This document shows positions 10,661 to 20,889 of a DNA stretch of 64,000 nt, piece after piece. The stretch spans positions 66,185,496-66,249,495 of the forward strand of contig NC_092862.1 in NCBI RefSeq assembly GCF_032062135.1, given 5' to 3'. Below the pieces are notes generated by a model. That model was not told the DNA's origin and did not search any database. It was given only the letters and a program-made list of their open reading frames with translations. This stretch comes from Pyxicephalus adspersus (lineage: Eukaryota > Chordata > Amphibia > Anura > Pyxicephalidae). Position 1 is the stretch's first letter. Every line of letters starts with the position of its first letter. A program made the position numbers and the translations under genes.

Positions 10661-10905
10661 CAAGGGCAAAAATGTGTATTGGCAGGCCAGATAAACAAGG
10701 AGCAGCCAGGTGCATTGGTAGCCCAGATGTGGATAGAAAGGCAGCCAAGTGGATTGGCAGGCCATATGGGGACCAAAGAGTAGCCAGTGATTAAAAGGTC
10801 AGCCAGGTGCATAGTTAGCCCACATGTAATTAGAAAGCAGGCAGACAGGTACATTGTTTGTCCACATATGGTTGGAAAAGCAGATAGATGCATTGGTAAG
10901 CCAAA
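10661..10905 (+). repeat. Minisatellite, ~40 bp degenerate unit
   Basis: About six imperfect units built on GCAGCCAGGTGCATTGGTAG followed by CCCAGATGTGG and TAGAAA. The repetitive 'proteins' readable on the minus strand are shadows of this array. Confidence 0.7.

Positions 10906-10906
<1 letters not shown>

Positions 10907-10942
<36 letters not shown>
10907..10942. repeat. (GT)n(AT)n microsatellite
   Basis: Alternating GT then AT dinucleotides. It lies at the 3' end of the minus-strand L1 fragment and may have grown from its tail. Confidence 0.85.
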
Positions 10943-11549
10943 TGAGATTTTGCAAGTATACACAGATACAGTTTACAAGGAAACACAGAAAAAAATAACT
11001 TAGAATCAAACCATCCATCCAAAGGAATGGGGAAGGATACATTACAACCGGAAATGTAACAATATAATTAAACAGGAGTACCAGTCCTATGTCAAGAAAG
11101 TTCAGATCTACAAGGTGAGAGGACTGTTTCATTAGTAACTTAGTTGGAGCATTAGAAAACACAACACCGTTCTCCCGCATCCCATGAAGAACTGTTATGA
11201 AATAGCTGTATTCCGAAATAACAAATAGGGGGAAAAATAACAGAGAGACATCACACAAAGACAAAAAAAAAGGGGGGGGGGGTGTAGAGAGGGAGAAAAG
11301 GGAAAAAACATGGAAGGGAAAAGGATATGAAATGCAAAATGGCACACAGACCTTATTAAATCCGATTGATTTAGATACCTGAGAAACTGATGTGATTCTT
11401 TAAACCAGTCCCAAACAGCCCAAGTAATTTTAAATTGTTCAGATCTATCATCATCATCCGCTATCTGTTGTTCCATCTGTGTAATTTTATCCAACTTAGT
11501 CAGTCATTCCTTAATCGTGGGGCCTGCTGTTTGTTTCCAATATCTAGGG
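10943..11549 (-). pseudogene. L1/Tx1-like LINE: ORF2 C-terminus and 3' UTR
   Basis: Read on the minus strand from 11549 leftward: the conserved RYWKQTAGPTIKE-type stretch, an in-frame stop, a MEQ helix, then IRSVCHF. This is the layout of the C-terminal end of L1-clade ORF2 proteins. The 3' UTR has pyrimidine-rich tracts (poly-C/poly-T at about 11262-11285, complement) and ends with a TGCAAAATCTCAATA-type terminus at 10943. It continues upstream at 12834-13095, separated by a later hAT insertion. Stops show that it is dead. Confidence 0.75.
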
Positions 11550-12825
11550 CAGGGGTCTGCAACCTGCAGCTGTGGAGCCGCATGCGGCTCTTCAGCCTCC
11601 TTGTTGTGGCTCCCTTCGGCTGCCGCGGGGAGATCTCTGATGGGGGATCCCCTTCCTCCCAAGACACTGCGGAGGAGGGGGATTCCCTATCCGGTGTTCT
11701 AATGAAAAAAATCTACCAGTGAAATAAATCTACCACGGGGCGTGTACAAATGGGTGTGTACAATGACATCCCCCTCCTTTGAACCCCAATTCCTCTGGAA
11801 TGGGGAGATGTACAAAACCAAAAATGTAGGTGCAAGTGGGGGACACCTGTGACTAACACCCCCTAAAATTTAATTGTTAGGCTATCATCAGAACATAAAG
11901 AACTCTGCCCATCAAAAAAATCTACCGTTACACATTGCTGGAGGCACCTGAACCCCAATTTCTCTGGAACAGGAAGGGGGTACAGGTGAACAAAATTAGA
12001 GGTGCAAGTGGGGGACACCTGTGGCTAACACCTCCTAAAAACTCCACCCATCAAAAAAACCCTACCCTGTTACACATTGTTGGAGGCTTCTAGCACCTAA
12101 ACCCCAATTTATCTGGAAACGGGTACAGGTGAAAAAAATTTCAGGTGCAAGTATGGGACACCTGTGGCTAACACCTCCTAAAAATTCATAAAAAATCTGC
12201 CTATCAACAAAAATCTACCCTGTTACACATTGCTGGAAGCATCTAGCATCTGAACCCCAATTTCTCTGGAACGGGGGGGGAGGCGGTACAGGTGACCAAA
12301 ATAGAGGTGCAAGTGGGGGACACTTATGGCTAACACCACCTACAATTGAATCGCTAAGGCATCGTCAGAAAATAAAGAACTCTGCCCATCAAAATAATCT
12401 ACCCTGTTACACATTGCTGGAGGCTTCTAGCACCTGAACCCCAATTACTCAAGTATGGGGGGTACAGGTGAACAAAACTAAAGCTGCAAATGGGGGACAC
12501 CTGTGGCTAACACCCCTTAAAATTTCATCGCTAAGGCATCGTCAGATCATAAAGAACTCTGCCCATCAAAAAAATCTACCCTGTTACGTTAGAAGCCTCC
12601 AGTAAAAGGATGATACGTTGGAAGCTTCTAGGGGCATAGTTCAGTGTTTAATTTATTTCAAAGTAGGCCTACACATGCACACTTGTTGTAACAGGTAAAA
12701 TTAAAAAAATTTTAAAACTTTTAAAAGTTTATAAACTGTGTTATGTTTTGCGGCTCCAGACTATTTTTCTTTAGTGGAAGAGGAGGCAAAATGGCTCTTT
12801 TGATAGTAAAGGTTGCTGACCCCTG
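11550..12825. mobile_element. Non-autonomous hAT element with internal tandem array, 1276 bp
   Basis: Termini CAGGGGTCTGCAACC and GGTTGCTGACCCCTG are hAT inverted repeats. An exact 8 bp duplication, ATCTAGGG, flanks it (11542-11549 and 12826-12833). Subterminal GCGGCTCT/GGCTCTTTTGATAG blocks match a known vertebrate hAT MITE style. The centre (about 11700-12600) is not transposase but five copies of a unit with anchors at 11829, 12001, 12144, 12306 and 12483. The element sits inside an L1 ORF2 and removing it restores continuity of that reading frame. Confidence 0.88.
11700..12600 (+). repeat. Five-copy internal tandem array of the hAT element
   Basis: Each unit carries GGTGCAAGTGGGGGACACCT, TGGCTAACACC, CTCTGCCCATCAAAAAAATC, TACCCTGTTAC and ACCCCAATTTCTCTGGAAC. 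Spacings between anchors are 172, 143, 162 and 177 bp. The variation comes from small internal deletions. Non-coding on both strands. Confidence 0.85.
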
Positions 12826-12833
12826 ATCTAGGG

Positions 12834-13095
12834 ATAAGAACTATAACTGCAGTAAGGAAATGGTGTAACACATCCTTTTTAATTGCCTTAATCGGCCCCA
12901 GAATTATGGAAAAAAGAACAACCTTAGGATTGTTAGGGGATATGAGAACCTGTGCACTCATTATACATCTGGATAATTAAATCCCAAAATCAATGTATTG
13001 CGGGGCATTCCCACCACACATTTAACATGGACCCCCTAGGAATAAGACAGTGCCAACAGGTATCTGAAATATCAGGTGAGATACGGTGGTGCTCA
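12834..13095 (-). pseudogene. L1/Tx1-like ORF2, upstream half of the split fragment
   Basis: Minus-strand reading gives SDTCWHC, then a short gap, WWECPAI, FW and CTGSHIP. These correspond to the C-terminal Cys-His region of L1-clade ORF2 (typically CWRC, then a W-W-x-C-P block). Several stops and small indels. It joins the part at 10943-11549 across the hAT insertion. Confidence 0.75.
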
Positions 13096-13360
13096 ACTAG
13101 CATATATAAATTTTATATTCTGATGATGTCATAATGATGAAATGTTAGGGGTTGGTAGTCCCCCATTTGCACCTATAATTTTGATTACCTGTGACCTCCA
13201 TTCCAGAGAAATTAGGGTTCAGGTGTTAGAAGCAATCAGTGTATGTGTACACTGGGTTTTGATGGGCAGAGAGTTTTGTTCTGATGATGCCATAGTGATG
13301 AAAGTTTAGGACATGTTAGGCACAGGTGTCCCCCACTTGCAGCTACATTTTTTGGATTGG
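13080..13360 (-). repeat. Two reversed copies of the ~155 bp unit
   Basis: Reversed anchors GTCCCCCATTTGCACC (about 13158) and ACAGGTGTCCCCCACTTGCA (about 13324), each with TTCTGATGATG and GATGGGCAGAG blocks. This is the same unit as in the hAT array, but outside any hAT termini. Confidence 0.7.
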
Positions 13361-14586
13361 ATTCCTATGCAGCGCTCACTCTTTCGGGCACTGTGAGTGT
13401 GCAGATTAATGCATGAACAGAACTCACCTCAGGCCTCTGTACCTAATATTACATAACACTCTTCTTTATACAGAGTAGCACAGGAGACTTCCTTGGTTCA
13501 CACATCAAGACAAATAATAAAAAGATAATTATATAAAAGTGACGACGTGCTTCTCTGTGTATAAATGTGTATATACATTTTATCTGAGGATCTGTCTTAG
13601 AGGAGACACCACTTGCCTTGGAAAAGATTAGACATTTAGGATTAGTGGGAAGGTAGAGATGAGGAAAGGATATTATTTTTGGAATTACTATACATTCCTA
13701 AGCTTCTTAAGATCAATTTTATTAAAATCCCTTCCTTACCAAACCAGTTTTTGCAGTTCTGTGACACATTTATTACTCATCTCATTCCATGCACACAAAT
13801 TTACTGTAATCGTCATTACCACTATGACTGTGTTCATAGTTTTTTCAAAACTCACACACAAATCAATCAGCAGCCCTTTCATTTTAAGAGGCAGCCCTGC
13901 CACATTGCACAGAAATGAAGTTCGCACTGTACTTTTTAAAGTACAGCATACTGCAAAATGAGTGGCAGCGCAGCTCCCCTGGTTGAGCTGCAGTTCTGGT
14001 AAGGTGCATTTCAGGTGCCATTAAGAATAATTGGTAACCCAGCATACCAATACATGTCATGTGCATATGACAGAATCACAGGTCTTGGACCTATCATTGC
14101 TGCTGGATGGCTGCACACAGGTAAGTATGTGCCATAATATACTTGTAATACTTGTAATAATCATTTTTATGTTCTGTTTGTGTTTGCTCCCTCCAACATA
14201 CATAACATAAAGTCATAGTGGTAATTGTCCTTAGACTGTGTTATGAACAGCGAATAGTGAGCTCCACTGAGGGACAGTTAGTAACAGCACTGTGTAATAA
14301 GTTTGATGACAGGCAGAGAGGAATTAACATAGCAGTGCTATTCTTATGATTAGATTGTGATCACTAACCCACAGTGATCGCATGGTTGGGAAGCAATCAA
14401 CATTGTTCTAGACATGTCAGCTGTCCAATGGTTGCTGAGTCCTGGGGGCTGGGCCTATGAGTCAGGAATAGAAGCATCCAGACCTCCCGCTGATAGTGTG
14501 GTTAGGGGACTACACAAGTATCCATATGATCATGCAAGGGTCCTTGATTATTGATTTAATGAGCACTCCCACTCAATAAAGACATT
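13361..14586. other. Unannotated intergenic DNA
   Basis: No gene recognised. The open frames at 13659-13961 have no recognisable domain. Confidence 0.45.
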
Positions 14587-14900
14587 GCCCCTGATTCATC
14601 ATTGAAATCCGCGATCGCTGGAAGCGCGATAATACGCGCGACCAGCGATCGCGGATTACCGCGGTCCGGGACTCAAGTGCGCGCGTACACTCGCATCCTG
14701 AATCTGCTGGCCGGATTCCTGCCATGCGCAATAGGGGTCGCGAATCTGCCAATTAAGGCAATTACATTTCAGCTGCGCAATTAAGGAGGATCTAAGCACA
14801 ATGGTGAGATCAGTTGTTGAATAGCGCGATCGCGCACGATTCCGGATCGCTAATACGAATGCGCGACCGATAATCCGATTTTGCTTGATGAATCAGGGGC
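14587..14900 (+). mobile_element. CpG-rich MITE (family G), copy 1
   Basis: Termini GCCCCTGATTCATCA and TGATGAATCAGGGGC. The body is dense in CGCGATCGC, GCGCGCG and TCCGGA motifs, unlike the AT-rich surroundings. It is longer than the other two copies because of a middle segment (about 14690-14800). Flanks ATT and AAT are not identical, so no target duplication is claimed. Confidence 0.8.
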
Positions 14901-15562
14901 AATACCTCAGACATGGCACTGAGTAGACAGATCTCCTGTTGGAACTCCTGCTGTCTGATATTTGCATTCTTGGAGCATCTGCTGCTGTGAGGGCCTCTTG
15001 ATGTATTTGTTCCCTGCTGCACCATGTTGGTCCCCTGTTCGCATGCAGTGGATAGAGATAGAGAGTTGCCTGCATACTCCACCAAATGTGAGCACCCCAA
15101 GGTGCTCACACTCAAGGCAGTGACCATAAAAGCAGGCAGGGGGTGGAGTGCAAACTTGAGGCATTTGCCTGAGTTGCCCCCCCCCCCCCCCCAAAACAAA
15201 AAGAGCAACAAATAAAGTACCCCTGACTCCTGGCTAACTCACTCAGTAGCCCTATCTAATCTAAACAAGGAAAATACAACTCAAAAGAGGAGAACTTTCT
15301 TCAGCAACAGTCTTTGTGGAGCTCTTTCTTCTGCAGCTTCCAGCCACCTACTGGATACCAGGCTCTCTGAACTCTAGGCCTTGTGAGCTAGCTCAGGCTG
15401 CACAGGCAGGAAGAACCTGGATATGAACAAGGTAGTCAAGTCCCATATCCCCCCTTACCAGCTTCAGGGCCCTAAACTGGTTTTCCACTATGGAAAACTA
15501 ACTAAAATCGAATTAATTTGGGTGTGATAAAACTATTTCCCATGCTCAATTTCAATGCTAGC
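14901..15562. other. Unannotated intergenic DNA with poly-C tract
   Basis: Less AT-rich than average. It holds a C16 run at 15177-15192 and a small inverted repeat TGTGAGCACC/GGTGCTCACA near 15088-15113. It could be an old LTR or other repeat, but no termini are visible. Confidence 0.4.
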
Positions 15563-15713
15563 TTAACCCCCTAACCACTAAGCCCGTAATTTCTCGCACT
15601 AAATATTTTTGCTCTTTTGGACAAGTCTACAATTTAAAAAAAAAAATTTCATGAAAACCTGTGACGCTTTTGGAACAGAAATCTAGAAATCAGTGTAACG
15701 CTCAGGTGGTTAA
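15563..15713. mobile_element. TTAA-flanked MITE (piggyBac-like)
   Basis: TTAA at both edges (15563-15566 and 15710-15713), with ends CCACTAAGCCCGTAA and ACGCTCAGGTGG that are partly complementary. TTAA target duplication is the hallmark of piggyBac. The 143 bp body is non-coding. Confidence 0.6.
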
Positions 15714-15933
15714 AATAAATGAGCTGCTCCCCTTTTCTCTCTTTGCCAATATCTATTTATGTGAGCATGTTTGACCTGAAGTTTCCTGTAATTCCATATC
15801 TTATTAGCCACTCCTGTCTCTTATCTACCTGATATTACATAATAAGGTCAAAAGTCTGCTTAATAATTGTATTGTTTTGTTGCAATACACAGACCAAATG
15901 TATGTGAACAGGATTTTATGTTTTTGGTTTGAC

Positions 15934-16200
15934 CAGTGTTTCTTAACCTTTTTAACATATGAGAATCCTTGCAAAAGCCCTGCTATAATTACTATATTCA
16001 CAGCTCACAGTACATTAGTGTGGTGATCAGTTGGAAAATGCTTCTTACATTACTGGCCAGTGGGAAGATTTTCATCCCTATAAATAGCCAAAAAGATTTC
16101 TGGTGTCAGTGGTAACTGACCTGAGTGGTACAAATACCCCACTGTTCAGGGAATCTAGTTATTAAATCCTGGCTGGGGCTCTGGAAACCTGAATTTCACC
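15934..16200. mobile_element. hAT MITE (family D), copy 1, decayed right end
   Basis: Left terminus CAGTGTTTCTTAACC. The body shares GCCAGTGGGAAGATT, ATAGCCAAAAAGAT and TGGTGTCAGT with the copy at 42602-42895. The right terminus is not recognisable. Confidence 0.65.
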
Positions 16201-16748
16201 TTAGTGAACCTCAATGAAACCTTTACAGGTAAAGCATGATGTTAAATTCTGACCATTTATTGGCTAAAAGCAAAACAAGCCCTGGGAACTAAGGAGATGG
16301 TCCTTCTTTTTATGCAAATTTAAGAATGACTTGCAAAAATCTCCAATCTTTTAAATTACCTGCTTGAGAGATGCCTTCAAGCTGCATGGAGTATGGCTTA
16401 GTATTACAGTACAAAAATGTTTTTTTTTTTAAATAAACATTATTTTTTTTAAATTAAACGTTTACATTTAGCTTGACGTAAACACAGTAGCATCACTCTT
16501 ATATGATTAATTTAAAGGAAATAAAGCTTTTTGACATGACATCCAAGTACAGGGGTTAGGTGTATCTAACCCACAAAGCACAGGGGTCAGGAGTACTTAT
16601 GGAATAAAAAACAGAGGAGTCAGGAGTATATATTGCAGGGAGTCAAGGGAACACAGGTTTCTGATATGATAGTCCTGATGTTAGCAGATCAAAAATAGTA
16701 GTTCTGTTATTAGGCTGTACAAAGATGACCTGTATTCCTCACACAGAA
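16201..16748. other. Unannotated AT-rich DNA
   Basis: No gene or recognised repeat. Poly-T at about 16420. Confidence 0.4.
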
Positions 16749-16932
16749 GGCCTGATTTATTGAATCTCTCCAAGACTGGAGAGATTGAACCTATAAAAGA
16801 ACTGAAATGGATCTGGTCCAAGATTGAAAACATTTGCTAACAAATAGGACTTTAAGAAATCCATTCCAGGTTTGCTGGATCACCCAGGTGCTCTGATGAA
16901 AGTGTATCTTCCCCAGCCATTCATAAATCAGG
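16749..16932. mobile_element. Palindromic MITE (family P), copy 1
   Basis: Ends GGCCTGATTTATTGAATCTC and ATAAATCAGGC, with the central blocks CCATTCCAGGTTTGCTGGAT and CACCCAG shared with copies at 39467, 40602 and 61371. Non-coding. Confidence 0.75.
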
Positions 16933-18758
16933 CTCAGAGTTACTGAGCTATGTATGGAATTAGTATAGGGTCTTTTAGACAATGCTGGCAGAAACTGAAT
17001 TGTACAAGGAAAATTTATGTCCCTCTGTGCTAAAATCCCACTTCAACAGCGATATTTGTCTATGGTATGAGCACTAATTAAAATATTCTGCTTGTTCTAG
17101 AATAAACACAATAATAATCCGAATATGAAGGAACCTATTGTACATAATAAATTATTACGCATATATATTATGTATAATATTTAAATATGCATAGATAAGT
17201 ATATAATAACTGACTTTTCTAGTATACCTTCCATACATTAACATATTAGGTAAACAAAAATTGATTGAAAAATTTGATGTTAATTTTAATCTAATGTTAA
17301 ATGTTTAAGTGGATAGTAAGAACATTGTGCAGCAAGTGTCTATGACTATTATATACCAATATAGTTACACTTTAATAGAAGATACTGTACATACTCTCTC
17401 AAAGGAAACTTTTAGTTAATTTTTTCCAATCATTTACCATATTGCTTTATTATTATACAATAGTCTGCATACATATCCTGGTACAGTTCACAAGTTTCCT
17501 TGAACCTTCAGTCTAGTTTAAATATACAGTTATGTGGCATCCTACCTACTATTTGCATAGTTTTTTTTTTTTTTTTTTTCAAGAAAAAGAACGACTTTTG
17601 TAATAAATGAAAAATGTTTTTTTTTCCATTTAGGCTTCTTTAGTATTTGTACTTTACATATTATCCTGTTGAACTGCTTAGACATATACACTAGAATTTA
17701 GCCTGAATTTCACATAGTGTTAAATTTGGAACAAAATTAATAAATTCGGATGACATGAATAAAATCTTTTTTTTCATTATTGTGTTACAGCAGCCTATTT
17801 ATTTTATATGGCCTGAAAACTCACCCAAGCGTGGATAAAATTACAACCCTTTTCTTGTAACATGATGCACATTTATGGTATTATTGCACATTTCTAAAGT
17901 GTGTTAGGATACTAGGATAGCACAGCACTAATGTGTTCATATTGTAGTATCGCACATTGTAATGATGACCACCACAAAAAATGTGTGATCTCTGCCTTAC
18001 TTATCAAAGCAGAAGGCAAAAGTACACACTTTTAGTCTATTTGTATTCTGACACTGACATTGTATGATGTGCCCATGCAGTAACCTTTTCTATTATTTCT
18101 TCAATAAAATCTAGTGTTCTATTGCCACCTGGGGTATCAGACCTAAACCCTGAAAAATATTTTTTGTATCCCTAGCATGTTTATGTTGGAATTAGTGGCT
18201 CATGATACTTTTGCACCAGTTCCCATTGATTTTGTTTTCCTGTCTGTCTGGCCTACACTTTGATTAATATCTTAGCAACCTTAGCACAATTTTAGGATTA
18301 GGTTTCTTATTCTATGTCTTAAGGTAACACTGGCTCAGATCATATTTCTAGTGCTGCTGTTCATGTCAAAGCTGGTACACCCTAAAACCCATGGGGTTAA
18401 ATTTTCCTCTGGACAGGACAGCAGGTTCTACGGCTGTTGAAAATTACTTTTGTTTTTTTTTATTTTTATAGATTGCATTACAACCTAGTCAGGCAGCTTT
18501 GCCAGGAATTTCTTGAGCTAAAACTGATGATAAAGGAAAAAAAATGTTTTATTTATTGGACACCATAGAAAGGAGATAATAGGAAATTGTGAAAATAGAA
18601 AAAAGTAATCCTATGAAGGATATCTGTTTAATATCTATTTTAAATTTCCTAAAAGAAACATGATGTCTGACTTGGGCTATGTACACACATAAAATAAATG
18701 TGGCTGTAAACAATCTTTTGTGATCATTTCCAATGACAGATGAATGTGCAAGCCCATA
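16933..18758. other. AT-rich intergenic DNA
   Basis: No coding exon, RNA gene or recognised mobile element. Only homopolymer tracts (poly-T at about 17561). Confidence 0.5.
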
Positions 18759-18988
18759 GCCCCTGATTCATCATTGAAATCCGCGATCGCGGGAAGCGCG
18801 ATAATACGCGCGACCCGCGATCGCGGATTGCCGCGGTCCGGGACTCGAGTGCGCGCGTAAAGCTGTCGGATAAGCGCGGCTCCGTGCGCGAGCTTTTCCG
18901 GTTGTTGAATAGCGCGATCGCGCGCGATTCCGGATCGCTAATACGAATGCGCGACCGATAATCCGATTTTGTTTGATGAATCAGGGGC
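18759..18988 (+). mobile_element. CpG-rich MITE (family G), copy 2
   Basis: Same termini as copy 1 (GCCCCTGATTCATCA / TGATGAATCAGGGGC), flanked by ATA on both sides (18756-18758 and 18989-18991). It retains very many CpGs (CGCGATCGCGGG, GCGCGCG). No coding. Confidence 0.85.
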
Positions 18989-19624
18989 ATAGTGTCTGTT
19001 CTGTTCTATTAAGAGGGAAGAGGATGAGCAAGTGGCATCCACTGTGCCCTTTCATGTTTCTATTGAAATGCACAGAGGTCATAACCAATCAGTTGGTCAT
19101 TGATCCACCAAGATGGACTGTTATACACGTTAGGTTTTTGAGAAGGTCACCACTCTCTGTCTCCAGTGAGAATAAATTGACATGTGTAGGTAGCCTGGAT
19201 TCCTGTGAGGGTAATACATAATATATCCTAAAGTATAAGAATTTATATTGGGAATCTATACTACACAAGTTGGTGTCTCGCTAACATAATAAAATTATGT
19301 CTTGTAGTTCTATCCTTTTTCACTTTTCTATGATTTGACCAATTTTTTTCATGCTCTTTTCTATGCTTTGACCTATCTATTAGGCAGCTGGAAAAAGAAA
19401 GGTAGGCAGTTTTGTTGATTGACAGTAAACCTAGGGATCTTTTAAGATGATAATGTGAAATGTAGCAGTTTGATATCCTTGATTAAATTGGCTGATAACT
19501 CGAAAATTCCATTATGTATGTAGAATGCCCATTGTCTTCAATAGTATCTATCAATGTAAGATGGTTTGGCTGTAAGAAAGTGGTTTGAAATTCCTAGTCA
19601 TTGAGGTGATCTGGTGTTTTACTT

Positions 19625-19663
<39 letters not shown>

Positions 19664-19815
19664 TCTGAATAATACATTGCAGTGGAACAAGCCAATGTTT
19701 TCTTATGTTTTAGATCTTATGAAAAGTAAAGTGTATGCAAGCCCTTTTCTTTTTTAACATATGACACATCCCCAAATACATGCATGTATAGATTATTTGC
19801 ACTCTTTTGGATGTA
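18989..19815. other. Unannotated DNA with (AT)n at 19627-19661
   Basis: No gene recognised. The dinucleotide microsatellite ATAT at 19627-19661 is the only repeat seen. Confidence 0.5.
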
Positions 19816-19829
19816 AAGTAAGTGGAGCC

Positions 19830-20265
19830 CTAGCTGGACGGTCACAGCTGAACTCATTTGACCTCATAATGGAGATTCTGTATTGAGAGGTCATATGAGT
19901 TCAGTAGGACTGCGGTTAGAGCTGATTGGAGGCACATGGCTCCAATCAGCTGTGACTGCAGGTTCCCACGGTCTCTGGGCTGTACTTATCAATGCACTTA
20001 TCAATGATAGGTACATCCCAGGGACTGTGGGAACCAGGATGGTCACAGCTGAACCCATATGACCTCTCAATGGAGATCAATGATAAGTACAGCCCAGGGA
20101 CTGTGGGAACCTGGATGGTCACAGCTGAACTCATAGGACCTCTCAATGGAGAACCTCCATTGGGAGGTCCTATGAGTTCAGTACGCCTGAGGTCACAGCT
20201 GATTGGAGGCATGATAAGTAGAGCCCAGGGACCGTGGGAACCTCATTTAAGGTGAGTTACTATTA
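19830..20265. repeat. Foldback/tandem repeat cluster, left part
   Basis: Alternating direct and inverted copies of GTCACAGCTGAACTCAT, GACCTCTCAATGGAG and GATAAGTACAGCCCAGGGAC with GTGGGAACC. A hairpin with 25 bp arms (one mismatch) and a 3-base loop lies at 20127-20151 and 20155-20179. The open frames here are products of the repetition. Confidence 0.8.
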
Positions 20266-20535
20266 AAAAAGGTAAGTAATAAGTAAGTACACACAAATCA
20301 CATACATTTATTAAAGAATAAATTTCCCCTCTAAAGTCTGAACCCAATATTTGCACCTATATTTTAACCTTTCAGGGAACTAGTAAGGGGTATTATGTAC
20401 CCCTGTACTTGTTCCCCATGGTTCAACATCTGGAGTCACCTTGTTAAAGGGGTCTTGTAGATCCCAAAGAAGTCAGTGACTTATTGGGCCTTTCTCGCTT
20501 ACAGAACATGTAAGCAAGAACAGCCTTGTGATTTG

Positions 20536-20889
20536 CCACAAGCACTCGCGTGCCTCCAATCAGCTGTGACCACAGGTTCCCACAGTCACTGGGCTGTACT
20601 TATCAGCCTGGTGACTGTGGGGACTGAACTCATTGAGAGTTCATCTGAGTTCATTTCCCACGGTCATCTGAAGTTCGCCTGCAGTCACAGCTGGAAACAC
20701 TCACTTGTACTTATCAGCCTGGTGACCATGGGAAGTCAATGGATAAACTTATGAACCCAGGGAGCGTGGGAACCTGCACCCTGGGCTTCAATGGAATTCG
20801 CGAGATTGGTTCGACGAAATTCCGCAGACCCATCAGAAGTTCTGAGAAATTTTTGTGAGAATGTCAGAGGCATTCTCGCTCATCTCTAA
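20536..20889. repeat. Foldback/tandem repeat cluster, right part and MITE end
   Basis: Contains inverted copies of the left cluster units (CCAATCAGCTGTGAC, AGGTTCCCAC, GGGCTGTACTTATCA). It ends with GAGAATGTCAGAGGCATTCT and CGCTCATCTCTA, a terminus style common in frog MITEs (from memory, not checked). Confidence 0.65.

Noticed and set aside
10585..11345. Long minus-strand frames of 145 and 171 codons
   Set aside because: They are translations of a 40 bp minisatellite, a dinucleotide tract and L1 3' UTR pyrimidine tracts.
14602..15211. Open frames at and beside the first CpG-rich MITE, possible gene or CpG-island promoter
   Set aside because: The CpG-rich part recurs at 18.8 and 24.7 kb with MITE termini; the frames are not conserved between copies.
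19946..20255. Opposed 87-88 codon frames with repeated peptides
   Set aside because: They are created by the foldback repeat cluster; both strands read the same units.
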